Origin: JAMDEO01 sp963775295
Lineage (GTDB): Bacteria > Actinomycetota > Thermoleophilia > RBG-16-64-13
Assembly (NCBI GenBank): GCA_963775295.1
Contig: CAVZIK010000006.1
Coordinates: 434,001 to 498,000, forward strand
Reading direction: 5' to 3'
Length of the DNA: 64,000 nt
Below the pieces are notes generated by a model, which worked only from the letters and a program-made list of their open reading frames with translations, ran no database searches and was not told the DNA's origin. The position numbers and the translations under genes are program-made. Position 1 is the first letter of the stretch. Every line of letters begins with the position of its first letter. Positions 1 to 7,504 of the stretch are shown piece by piece.

Positions 1-24
1 CGCATCTGCCTCACAAGAACGATC

Positions 25-54
25 GGGGCCGCGGTGGCAAGCCACCGCGGCCCC
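25..54. terminator. GC-rich hairpin, probable terminator of a gene left of the window
   Basis: Perfect 13-bp stem (positions 25-37 with 42-54) around a 4-base CAAG loop, followed on the plus strand by TTGTGT. It lies before the first gene seen and cannot belong to the hydrolase at 134, which has its own hairpin, so it most likely ends a plus-strand gene that is out of view. No long T run is present. Confidence 0.5.
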
Positions 55-87
55 TTGTGTCTTCGCGGCGAACGTGAGAGACGTGTA

Positions 88-122
88 CCTGGGGTCGGTG
101 TGGACAATGCACCGACCCCAGG
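88..122 (-). terminator. Terminator of the CocE/NonD-type hydrolase gene
   Basis: Perfect 13-bp stem (88-100 with 110-122), loop of 9, sitting 11 bases past the stop codon of the minus-strand hydrolase. There is no strong T tract, so it may work as an RNA end-stabilising hairpin as much as an intrinsic terminator. Confidence 0.5.
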
Positions 123-133
123 ACAGAGGAGGA

Positions 134-1825
134 TTAGCTGTTCAGCGGGATGACCGGAAGCGAGGCGTGGGACTGATGACAACCGTCACGGTAGATCTTG
201 TGCAGGGTCGTCGCGCTGTTGCATACGTGCCACATGACGTCATAGGTCTCGATGTCGGTGGGGATGTCGATGCTGGAGATCTCAACCTTGATCTGCTTTC
301 CAGCCCGGAAAAGGTGTGACATCGGGCGAAGCTGCACCACGTACTCGTTGATTTCTCCCGGGACGACCGGCACTTCCTTGGTATGGTCGTGCGCGATCTC
401 CCAAGGCGTTGTCCTAGTATCGTCGAGCGCCCGGTGCGAGGCCTTCAGCCAACCGGAGGCCAGAGGATAGATGGCGTCTGAGTCGGCCTCACGCACTTCC
501 ACCCGCCAATTGGTGTCGGGTTGGTCGATTGCCGCGTAGAACGTGATCCGGGGTGGGCCCGTGACCTGCATGTCGTGCGGCAGCGGCGCACTGACATAGC
601 CCACCCGCGCCCGCTCCTCGGTCACGTAGAGCGGCTGTTGCACAAAGGCATCGGGCTCGTCGTTATAGTAGTCGGGCTCCTGGGACAGTCCGTCCAGGCT
701 GTTGAGGTAGAAATCGGTCCACTGAGTGGTCTCTAGCGGCCATTCCTGCGCGGCCTTTAGTTGAGTGAGACCGGTGGTGTGATAGCGGATCGGGGGTTCA
801 TCCATAATCCCCGTCTCCATGCCCTTGAGCCAGTAGTCGTACCAGCGGAGCAACTCATCGTGATGAGCTCGCCAGGGACGCGTACCCATGTCCGTATATA
901 GAAACATCTTCTTGGGGACGTTAACTCTATTGAACACGTTCATCTGAGGTTGTGAGAAGAAGCTGAAGAAGGGACCCCCCACGTACGTCGGGACCTTGAT
1001 CTGATCCAGACGCTCGGAAACCGACCTCTCGCGATAGTACGGACCGTCAAGCGGGTTCAACATGAAGTCGAAGAGGATGGGGTTCTTCTCGGGGTACTTC
1101 AGGAGGTGGGCCAGATACGGGTATTGCTTTAGGTCGGGATCCTTGAGCGCATCCGCCACCATCTTGTCGAGTTCTTCTTTGGGCGTGTTCAGCATCATCG
1201 CCGACTTGACATTCTTGATGGCATAGCCGCAGCGAGCCGGATAGGTCCCGGTATAGAGCCCATAGAGGAAGATGTTCTGGACGCCGCCCTCATACTGACC
1301 GTGGTTATAGAGATCGTCGCCGAAGATCTCCCAGGGAGCGCAGCATTTGAGATGCTCAGGAGCCTCCGCCGCGATGTGTAGCTGCATCGACGAGAAGTAG
1401 CAAATTCCCGCGAGACCAATGTTGCCGTCACACCATGGTTGCTCGGCGAGCCACTCGACGATGTCGGCGCCGTCCTCGCCCTCGTGCCTGGAGAAGAGCC
1501 CCTCGTAGGCACCCTCAGAGTCGCCGATCCCTCTCAGGTCGCCGATGACGTAAACGTAGCCGCGTTGGGTGTAGAAATATGGATCCCCGGACTCCACAGA
1601 AGCCTCGAAGCAGGACTTGCCAAATGGCTGTGGCGGCGTCTCAAAGGTCTGCAGGGTCTTGCCATACGGCGACATGGCCAGCAGCGCAGGGAACTTTCCT
1701 GGTCCATCGGGGCGATAGATGTCGATCGCCAGTCCCACACCGTCACGCGCTGGAACGAAGACGTTTTCCTCCACGATTGTGCCGTACTGCGGTTGTGACG
1801 CGACCGCTTTCTGCTCTGCATTCAT
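134..1825 (-). CDS. CocE/NonD family alpha/beta hydrolase (X-Pro dipeptidyl-peptidase S15 type) with Cys at the nucleophile position
   Basis: The protein (563 aa) has the layout of CocE/NonD acyl hydrolases: an N-terminal alpha/beta-hydrolase domain with the DLRGIGDSEG segment near residues 96-105, a helical cap, and a C-terminal jelly-roll (X-Pro dipeptidyl-peptidase C-terminal domain). The nucleophile elbow, normally GxSYxG, reads GICYFS; codon 1400-1402 is TGC, so residue 142 is Cys. The strand that usually carries the acid (GGWxD) reads GGPFFS, without Asp. HH lies before the conserved RWYDYWLKG segment. Family members hydrolyse esters, amides or acyl-proline bonds; with this site the real reaction is uncertain. 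The ATG at 1825 has AAAGGG 8 bases upstream and is preferred over the TTG at 1846. It is divergent from a TetR gene across an operator-like palindrome. Confidence 0.85.
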   Translation of the reverse strand: MNAEQKAVASQPQYGTIVEENVFVPARDGVGLAIDIYRPDGPGKFPALLAMSPYGKTLQTFETPPQPFGKSCFEASVESGDPYFYTQRGYVYVIGDLRGIGDSEGAYEGLFSRHEGEDGADIVEWLAEQPWCDGNIGLAGICYFSSMQLHIAAEAPEHLKCCAPWEIFGDDLYNHGQYEGGVQNIFLYGLYTGTYPARCGYAIKNVKSAMMLNTPKEELDKMVADALKDPDLKQYPYLAHLLKYPEKNPILFDFMLNPLDGPYYRERSVSERLDQIKVPTYVGGPFFSFFSQPQMNVFNRVNVPKKMFLYTDMGTRPWRAHHDELLRWYDYWLKGMETGIMDEPPIRYHTTGLTQLKAAQEWPLETTQWTDFYLNSLDGLSQEPDYYNDEPDAFVQQPLYVTEERARVGYVSAPLPHDMQVTGPPRITFYAAIDQPDTNWRVEVREADSDAIYPLASGWLKASHRALDDTRTTPWEIAHDHTKEVPVVPGEINEYVVQLRPMSHLFRAGKQIKVEISSIDIPTDIETYDVMWHVCNSATTLHKIYRDGCHQSHASLPVIPLNS

Positions 1826-1902
1826 CAATCCAGCCCTTTCTTTCAATCACACGCTGATCCCCTGCAGCGCCGCAGGACGAAACGCCTTCGGCATCTCGGC
1901 TA

Positions 1903-1920
1903 ATTGAGCGCTTGCTCAAT
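1903..1920. promoter_or_regulatory. Palindromic operator between hydrolase and tetR
   Basis: ATTGAGC-GCTT-GCTCAAT: perfect 7-bp arms around a 4-base spacer, typical in size and form for a TetR-family dimer. It lies in the only divergent promoter region available to the hydrolase and regulator. A weak minus-strand promoter (TTGTTC at 1923-1928, AATTAG at 1900-1905, 17-bp spacer) would have the palindrome in its spacer, and a plus-strand TTGCTC/GATAAA pair (1912-1917, 1935-1940) overlaps its right arm. Confidence 0.6.
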
Positions 1921-2031
1921 AAGAACAATATACTGATAAACTGGAGCTCGTGTCAACAGGAGGCATTCGATAGGCAGGCCCGACCGGCCTAGAGTATCTT
2001 GTTATGCTTAGGTTCCCTAGAAGGAGCAACT

Positions 2032-2670
2032 TTGGCCGCAGGACAGAGTCGCAGACGCTTGCCTCCAGAGGAGCGCCGGTCGCAGATCGTCGACGCCGTG
2101 CTCAAAGTGGTCGCCGAGCACGGCGTTCCCGGTGCCACTGTAGCCCGGATCGCAGCGGCTGCGGATGTATCCGAGGGCACCCTTTACGTCTACTTCGGCA
2201 GCCGAGATGAGATCCTCATGGCCGCGCTCGACTCGATCTTCGCGGATATGGCGGCACTGATCGATTCGTCAGCGGGCATGACCGCTGACGAGAGGCTCAC
2301 GGTGATCGCCAAACGACACGCCGAGCTCATGAAAACCGAGCGTAGCGGGTTTGCCATGCCCTGGATCGAATTCATCGCAGCCGGGCCGCAAATGGGACTG
2401 CGGGAGGCTGTCGCTCGCGTTCAGACGAGGGCGTTCGACAAGATGCTGGCGATCGTCCAAGAAGGCCAGGCTGAAGGCACGATCCGCAAAGACTTGGACG
2501 CGAGGCGCATGACCTGGCAATGGTACACGATTATGTGGGCCGAGAACCTGAGCTCCCTCATGGGGCTATCTGAGTACACAGACGCCGGTCACGCCGGGTA
2601 TTCTCTCGACCTTCTCCTTCGGGACGCAACCGCAGGGAGTCAGAAGGTCAGCGCCGACACGAACCGGTAG
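2032..2670 (+). CDS. TetR/AcrR family transcriptional regulator
   Basis: The 212-aa product has the TetR N-terminal helix-turn-helix: a helix starting at RRSQIVDAVLKVV, then TVARIAAAADVSEGTLYVYF followed by the SRDEIL segment, all within the first 65 residues. The C-terminal two thirds is a helical ligand/dimer domain of normal length, with a Trp-rich stretch near residues 160-175. A TTG at 2032 with AAGGAG 5 bases upstream is the likely start; an upstream in-frame TTG at 1999 lacks such a site. It most likely represses the divergent hydrolase gene and itself through the 1903-1920 palindrome. The inducer cannot be told from sequence. Confidence 0.9.
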   Translation: MAAGQSRRRLPPEERRSQIVDAVLKVVAEHGVPGATVARIAAAADVSEGTLYVYFGSRDEILMAALDSIFADMAALIDSSAGMTADERLTVIAKRHAELMKTERSGFAMPWIEFIAAGPQMGLREAVARVQTRAFDKMLAIVQEGQAEGTIRKDLDARRMTWQWYTIMWAENLSSLMGLSEYTDAGHAGYSLDLLLRDATAGSQKVSADTNR

Positions 2671-2859
2671 GGGTCGACCACTTCCCGGCTTGAGGCTTCG
2701 ATCTTCCGACCGCTGACGATGCCAGCGGCATCGGCTCGGTCAGTTCCTACGGGGCTCCAATATCCTAGGGCCGATGAACTCGAGTCATGGGGAAGTCTCC
2801 CTATTGCACAGACGCCTTTTCAGAGTACTGCCGGATTACGGGGTTTAGCCCTACACGAT

Positions 2860-2894
2860 GATCGGGGCGGGGCCTTCCAGGCCCCGCCCCGATC
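2860..2894. terminator. Bidirectional GC-rich hairpin between tetR and the Tat lipoprotein gene
   Basis: Perfect 15-bp inverted repeat (2860-2874 with 2880-2894), 5-base TTCCA loop, in the convergent gap between tetR (ends 2670) and the minus-strand binding-protein gene (ends 2931). There is no T tract on either strand. The rest of 2671-2859 shows no gene. Confidence 0.6.
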
Positions 2895-2930
2895 ACACAC
2901 CGGCTACGCCCTCGTCACTTGATGATCCGA

Positions 2931-4397
2931 TCAAGCAGTCGGCATCGGCTGGAACTTGTTGTTGATCGGAGTACTGGGATCCTGGGCAAACACCAGAACC
3001 TCATCGTATTTATACGGGCTTCCCTCGGGAAGCTTTATCCACTGACCAGCCGCAATCTTGATCTTGAAAACGTTCGGCACCGGGCGATTGGTCCCGGCCT
3101 TGACGGGCTGCGTGAAGTCGACGTGCCCGTTGACGCAATCGAAGTTGCTCTGTGCGATGACTTCGGGGTAGAGCTCCTTGTTGTCCACGTCGGTCACGCG
3201 TTTCAAGACGTCAATGGCCCACTCGTACTTGCCGTACTGACCGATCGGCTGGGTCCACTGCTGGCTTGTCTCCGCGCTGAACTGGTCGGCCAGTTCCTGG
3301 CAGGTCTGCCCCGTGAGAGAACTCTTGTACGGATAGGTGGGATGCCACACGTTGTGGTCAGACGCGAAGACCCCGATGTCGCCCACGGCTTCGATCGTCT
3401 GATGGAACAACAGAGCCTTGGCGATGGACAGCACTTTGGGTCTGTACCCCTGTTGCTGGCATTGCGACCAGAAGTTGTTAAAGTCCGCAGGAATCTGCAA
3501 GCCCGCGCAGATCTCGGCTCCGGCCTTCTTGAACGCCGTGATCTGAGCAGTGAAGTCCTCGGCGGGCGCGGCGTACATGTCCGGCTGGGAGACTATGGTG
3601 TAGCCGGCGTTCGTCAGGAAGGGGCCCAGCCCCGTCTTGGTGTTTGACCAGGCCACGCCATCGGAGTCGTTCGGGAAGAGAAGTGCGACCTTCTTGTTGG
3701 TCTGAATCTGATCCCAAGCCCCGATCCGGCAGGCGGCTGCGTCTTCGACCCCAAAGTGGAACATCCAGGTCCATTTAAACGGCGTGTCCACCGTGGCACC
3801 CCGGCCGAAGTAGAAGGGCTGCCAGGGAACGAAGTTGGCGAGCAACGGCACGCCGTTCGCCTCGCATTGCTCGGCGGCCGGGTTCACCGTGTCGGGGCTC
3901 GACGAAGCGAGAACCATATCCACCTTCTCGTTGAAGATGAGGTCTCCCGTCACCTGCGCGACGCGATCCGGATTAGACTGCGTGTCCATGTTCAGGATCT
4001 GGATGGGATGCATCTTCCCATCTCCACAGACGACGCCGTCCCCGATGGCTTTATTGACTACCGAGACGATCCACTTGTCAGGCCCGCCGAAAGACGCTAG
4101 CGCCCCGGTGATGGGCGACAGGGCGCCTATCTTGATCGCACGCCCGCTCTCAACCGCCGCAGCCACTGTGGTCGTAGTTGCGGCCGCACCCGTCGTCGTG
4201 GTGCCGGCCGTGACACCGGTCGTGGTTGTCGCCACCTCGTCGCTACCACAGGCCGACAGAAGACCTCCCAGACCGCCACCAATACCGAGCGCGGCCCCGG
4301 CCACTCCGGCTATCTTCAGAAACTCTCTCCGGCTCACCTGCTTCTTGCTCAGCCCCTCAGCCTCTTCTGGACCCCTCCAGGTCTTCTCCTGTCCCAT
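2931..4397 (-). CDS. Tat-exported lipoprotein, periplasmic-binding protein type 1 (branched-chain amino acid/amide ABC receptor family)
   Basis: A 488-aa solute-binding protein of the LivK-like class (Peripla_BP_6 fold): after the signal and a Thr-rich linker it has IKIGALSPITGALASFG, the usual first strand and ligand loop, and a full-length two-lobe domain to the end. The signal is unusual for the family: SRREFLK (residues 22-28) is a twin-arginine motif, followed by a hydrophobic Gly/Ala stretch and lipobox LSAC with Cys50. It should therefore be exported folded and lipid-anchored. The ATG at 4397 has GGGGG 9-10 bases upstream; a TTG two codons earlier is too close to that site. No permease is adjacent, so it may share the liv transporter at 31.7-35.1 kb. 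The many Trp and aromatic residues would suit a non-amino-acid ligand, but the ligand is unknown. Confidence 0.88.
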   Translation of the reverse strand: MGQEKTWRGPEEAEGLSKKQVSRREFLKIAGVAGAALGIGGGLGGLLSACGSDEVATTTTGVTAGTTTTGAAATTTTVAAAVESGRAIKIGALSPITGALASFGGPDKWIVSVVNKAIGDGVVCGDGKMHPIQILNMDTQSNPDRVAQVTGDLIFNEKVDMVLASSSPDTVNPAAEQCEANGVPLLANFVPWQPFYFGRGATVDTPFKWTWMFHFGVEDAAACRIGAWDQIQTNKKVALLFPNDSDGVAWSNTKTGLGPFLTNAGYTIVSQPDMYAAPAEDFTAQITAFKKAGAEICAGLQIPADFNNFWSQCQQQGYRPKVLSIAKALLFHQTIEAVGDIGVFASDHNVWHPTYPYKSSLTGQTCQELADQFSAETSQQWTQPIGQYGKYEWAIDVLKRVTDVDNKELYPEVIAQSNFDCVNGHVDFTQPVKAGTNRPVPNVFKIKIAAGQWIKLPEGSPYKYDEVLVFAQDPSTPINNKFQPMPTA

Positions 4398-4595
4398 TGT
4401 CAAAAGCCCCCTTGTTCTCGGAAGTGGGTGGAGCGTAATACCTGCTTATTGCACGTATCTTGGAACAATGTATCATGCCTACTGAGCGGCCGTTAATTCC
4501 AATAGCTATAGTTTTGGGACAGCCCTTGACAATCGGCGACAGCTGCTGTCTGCTATTAGGTCGGCCGTCTCCTGCTATCCCTCGGGGGTTCCGCT

Positions 4596-5621
4596 TTGAA
4601 GAAGATCGACATCGAGAATCACTTCGCAACCGAAGCTTACGTCGACGCCCTTTACAAGAATCCCGGTTATCCTCGCTTCGTCGACGACAAGGAAACCGGG
4701 GTCAGACAAGTCTATCATGCGGCCGATTATTGGCAGCCCTTCGGCGATACCCTGGTCGACAGGCTTCGCGATCTGGACGATATGCGAATAGCCGCCATGG
4801 ACGCCATGGGGATAGACGTGGCGGTCTTGTCCCACACCGCGCCCGGCCCCGAGCAACTCGAGCCCAAGTTGGCCACGAAGATAGCGAAGGATGCAAACGA
4901 CAAGCTCGCACAAGCCATAGGCCGGCATCCCGACCGGTATCTTGGCTTTGCCGCCCTCGCACCGAAGGAACCCGAGTCGGCTGTCAGGGAGCTCGAGCGT
5001 TGTGTGAAGGAGTTGGGCTTTCGTGGGTGGAATACGCACTCAAATTTCGGCGATTCCTACCTTGACGACAAGCGATACTGGCCGGTACTCGCAAAGGCCG
5101 AGGAGCTGGGCGTGCCGATCTATCTGCACCCCACTTTTCCGATCATTCGTCAGCTCACGGAGTACGGCCTAGCCCTAGCCGGTCCAAGCTTCGGCTTTGG
5201 CATCGAGACCTCCATAGTCATGATGCGACTGGTCTTGAGCGGAGTCTTCGACGTCTTTCCGAACCTGAACATCATCCTGGGTCACTATGGCGAAGCGCTT
5301 CCCTTCCTCCTCAAGCGCGTGGACCGTTCCTTCCTCCAGTACCACGTACCCAAAGGCTCGAGTTCGATGCCAGCGATCAAGAAGCGCCCCAGTGAGTACC
5401 TTTCCAACAACATGTACGTGACCACCAGCGGCAACTTCCTTGCCGCGGCGTTCCACTGCACCCGTGAGGCCTTGGGAATGGGAAGGATCATGCTCGGGAC
5501 AGACTATCCTTTCGAAACCACCACAGAGTCGGGTGAGTTCCTGGACGGTCTCGGGCTGTCACTCGAAGAGGAGAGTCAACTCTATTTGGATAACGCGGTG
5601 AGCTTGGGCCTTGCGCCATAG
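4596..5621 (+). CDS. Metal-dependent amidohydrolase, aromatic-acid decarboxylase type (amidohydrolase 2 family)
   Basis: A 341-aa TIM-barrel protein of the family holding ACMSD, gamma-resorcylate and 2,3-dihydroxybenzoate decarboxylases. Expected metal/catalytic residues are visible: Glu7 and His9 in IDIENHF (the family has EEH or DxH here), His178 in YLHPTFP, His230 with Glu233 in GHYGEALPF, and Asp303 in GTDYPFE. The usual partner residue between Glu and His is Asn8. Family members decarboxylate or hydrolyse aromatic or ring-derived acids in the cytoplasm. It lies between two binding-protein genes and next to a hydrolase, which fits uptake and breakdown of an aromatic or cyclic acid, but that is inference. 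Start is TTG at 4596 with GGGGG 7 bases upstream. Confidence 0.85.
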   Translation: MKKIDIENHFATEAYVDALYKNPGYPRFVDDKETGVRQVYHAADYWQPFGDTLVDRLRDLDDMRIAAMDAMGIDVAVLSHTAPGPEQLEPKLATKIAKDANDKLAQAIGRHPDRYLGFAALAPKEPESAVRELERCVKELGFRGWNTHSNFGDSYLDDKRYWPVLAKAEELGVPIYLHPTFPIIRQLTEYGLALAGPSFGFGIETSIVMMRLVLSGVFDVFPNLNIILGHYGEALPFLLKRVDRSFLQYHVPKGSSSMPAIKKRPSEYLSNNMYVTTSGNFLAAAFHCTREALGMGRIMLGTDYPFETTTESGEFLDGLGLSLEEESQLYLDNAVSLGLAP

Positions 5622-5647
5622 CCCCTCATGGATCGCCAACTAGGCGA

Positions 5648-5744
5648 TGGCGGAGCGGCATGGGAATCGAACCCACCCTGGACGGGACTACCGCCCAACA
5701 CCGGTTTTGAAGACCGGGCCGGCCACCAGACCGAGCGCCGCTCC
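5648..5744 (-). tRNA. selC: tRNA-Sec (anticodon TCA), selenocysteine
   Basis: A 97-nt tRNA read on the minus strand. It has an 8-bp acceptor stem (GGAGCGGC/GCCGCTCC), discriminator G and encoded CCA, an anticodon loop CTTCAAAA with TCA, a long GC-rich variable arm, and the T-loop GGTTCGATTCC. The 8-bp acceptor and long extra arm mark tRNA-Sec rather than a suppressor tRNA-Ser. selA and selB lie a few kb away, completing the decoding set except for selD, which is not in the window. Confidence 0.96.
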
Positions 5745-5804
5745 GCGCGCTCTATATCTTAGCCGCTTTGGCTGTGCCCCAACGAGGGGTGCCCGCAAAT
5801 GAAC

Positions 5805-5841
5805 GGGGGGAGGCTTCACTTCTCAGGTGAAACCTCCCCCC
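5805..5841 (-). terminator. Hairpin terminator after the binding-protein gene
   Basis: Stem GGGGGGAGG/CCTCCCCCC (5805-5813 with 5833-5841), extended by TTCAC/GTGAA after one mismatch, loop of 7. It lies 50 bases past the stop of the minus-strand gene 5891-7168 and before tRNA-Sec on the same strand, so it separates the two transcripts. Confidence 0.65.
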
Positions 5842-5890
5842 GCACGCACTCTCGACAATCATGGGCGTTGCGGCATCGAGCCAGGGCTGC

Positions 5891-7168
5891 TTACTCGCCT
5901 AGGAACACCTGCTGATACGTGTAGATCGGCACCCAGGTCTTGATGCCGCCGACGTCTTCCACCTTGAGCATGTAGAAATCACGGGTTCCGACGTAGGCGT
6001 CCTTATAAGGCGACAGCGTTTCCTTGCCTCCGGGGGTATCCAAGCTCATCGTGGACATGGCTTTGATCAGCGTTGCCGGTGTTAAATCACCATTGGTCAT
6101 CTTCACAGCCTCGATACACATGGTCGTAGCCACCCACGCGCCATAGACTTCTGCATTGGGGTGCTCACCGGGATAAAGCTTCTGGTACGCGGCCACGAAG
6201 TCTTTGTTGGCTGGGGTATCGATGGTCCAAGCATAAAGGTCGCACGCGACCATGCCCACGCCGAGATCGCCTAGCTCTGCCAGTTGCTCGTCGGTGAAGT
6301 TGTTCGCCATGGGGATGAGAAGCGGCGCTGTGATGCCGTAGTCGCGATACTGTTTGACGAACGGGACGGCCCCATTGCCGAAGATCCAGAAGAGAGTGGC
6401 ATCGGCGGGCTTGAGAGTGGTCAGATAGGAGCTGAAGTCAACGGTGTCGATCGGCACGTAGTTCAGACTGACTATCGTGCCGCCGCCCTCGGTGAAACCC
6501 CTCTCGAAGCCGTCCTGCAACTGATGGGACTGCGTGTCATCGTAATGGATACAGTTCACCGTCTTATACCCAAGCTGCTCGGCACAATATTTGCCAAAGT
6601 AGTAGCCTTGGCCACCGGCCATGCCCATGGGCATGAAGGCCAGCTTGCTCGCAGTTTTCAGGTTATCCGTTGGCTGGCCGAGTATGGAAACCTGTGGGAT
6701 TCCCGAGGACTTGCCCAAATAGTCCGTCACTGCCTGAACGGCCGGCGAGAAGATGGGGCCCACCATGAAGTTAATCTTGTCGCTCTCGACCAGTTGTCGA
6801 GCTTTGTCGACCGCAACCACCGGGTCCGAGCCATTGTCCACCTTGATGTACTCGATTGGCCGTCCCAAAACCTGGTTATTCACCATGGCGAGCGCGGTCA
6901 GGATGCCCTTCTGAGCCGTGGACACGTCATAAGCCATAAAGCCGGTGAAGCCCTCATCGAAGCCGATCTTGATAGGCTCCCCACTGGCCGCTCCCACGGT
7001 GGTAGCCGTGTCACCAGTTGCCGGAGCAGTAGTCGTGTCCGATCCAGACACACTGGTAGTGGTAACTGCCGCAGTCGTCGTGGTCGTCGCCGTCGAGCCA
7101 CAGCTGGCCGCTACGATAGCCAAAACTGCGAGCATCAGCACAAGGACGATGAGTGGTCTTATCCGCAT
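5891..7168 (-). CDS. Solute-binding lipoprotein, branched-chain amino acid/amide ABC type (Peripla_BP_6)
   Basis: A 425-aa lipoprotein with a Sec signal: basic start MRIRP, a hydrophobic core, lipobox VAASC with Cys23, then a Thr/Ala-rich linker of about 45 residues and a two-lobe type 1 binding domain beginning IKIGFDEGFTGFMAYD. It would bind a small molecule outside the membrane and hand it to a LivHMGF-type permease; no permease is adjacent. ATG at 7168 has a run of G 4-9 bases upstream; the longer reading from 7222 has no such site. It diverges in sequence from the tandem array at 36-41 kb, so its ligand is probably different. It is preceded by a good promoter (7224-7252). Confidence 0.88.
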   Translation of the reverse strand: MRIRPLIVLVLMLAVLAIVAASCGSTATTTTTAAVTTTSVSGSDTTTAPATGDTATTVGAASGEPIKIGFDEGFTGFMAYDVSTAQKGILTALAMVNNQVLGRPIEYIKVDNGSDPVVAVDKARQLVESDKINFMVGPIFSPAVQAVTDYLGKSSGIPQVSILGQPTDNLKTASKLAFMPMGMAGGQGYYFGKYCAEQLGYKTVNCIHYDDTQSHQLQDGFERGFTEGGGTIVSLNYVPIDTVDFSSYLTTLKPADATLFWIFGNGAVPFVKQYRDYGITAPLLIPMANNFTDEQLAELGDLGVGMVACDLYAWTIDTPANKDFVAAYQKLYPGEHPNAEVYGAWVATTMCIEAVKMTNGDLTPATLIKAMSTMSLDTPGGKETLSPYKDAYVGTRDFYMLKVEDVGGIKTWVPIYTYQQVFLGE

Positions 7169-7223
7169 GTTTCCCCCCTGGTTTGTGCCCTGTATCCAAC
7201 ATCGGATTGTTAACACGAGCATG

Positions 7224-7252
7224 AATATAGTCTTTCACCGAGACATTGGCAA
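7224..7252 (-). promoter_or_regulatory. Sigma-70-type promoter for the 5891-7168 lipoprotein gene
   Basis: On the minus strand TTGCCA (7252-7247) and TATATT (7229-7224) are separated by exactly 17 bases, about 55-80 bases upstream of the chosen ATG. Both boxes are near consensus (5/6 each). Confidence 0.55.
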
Positions 7253-7504
7253 ACCGACGCCGGCTCAGCCCAAATCACCCCCAAATGCTGGCAATAATTG
7301 AAATGACGACACTTCAGTCGGGGTCTTCACTCAGCTATGTTGCGTTACCAGAAATGCATAAGTCCCGTATCAGAATGGGCACCTCTTCCGGGGCGAAACG
7401 ATCCCACCCGTCGAATACCGAAGGGGGTGGTTTCATTCCACACTCGGGTGCCGACCACATTCGCAACGGCGTCCAGCCGCGACGAGGGTGCAACAGGGAA
7501 AAGC
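7253..7504. other. Non-coding gap between selB and the lipoprotein promoter
   Basis: No convincing gene or RNA. A plus-strand reading frame through 7246-7638 runs into the antisense of selB and has no family features. Short C-rich and G-rich stretches near 7265-7290 and 7420-7450 could be a weak end for selB, but no clean hairpin with a T run was found. Confidence 0.4.
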
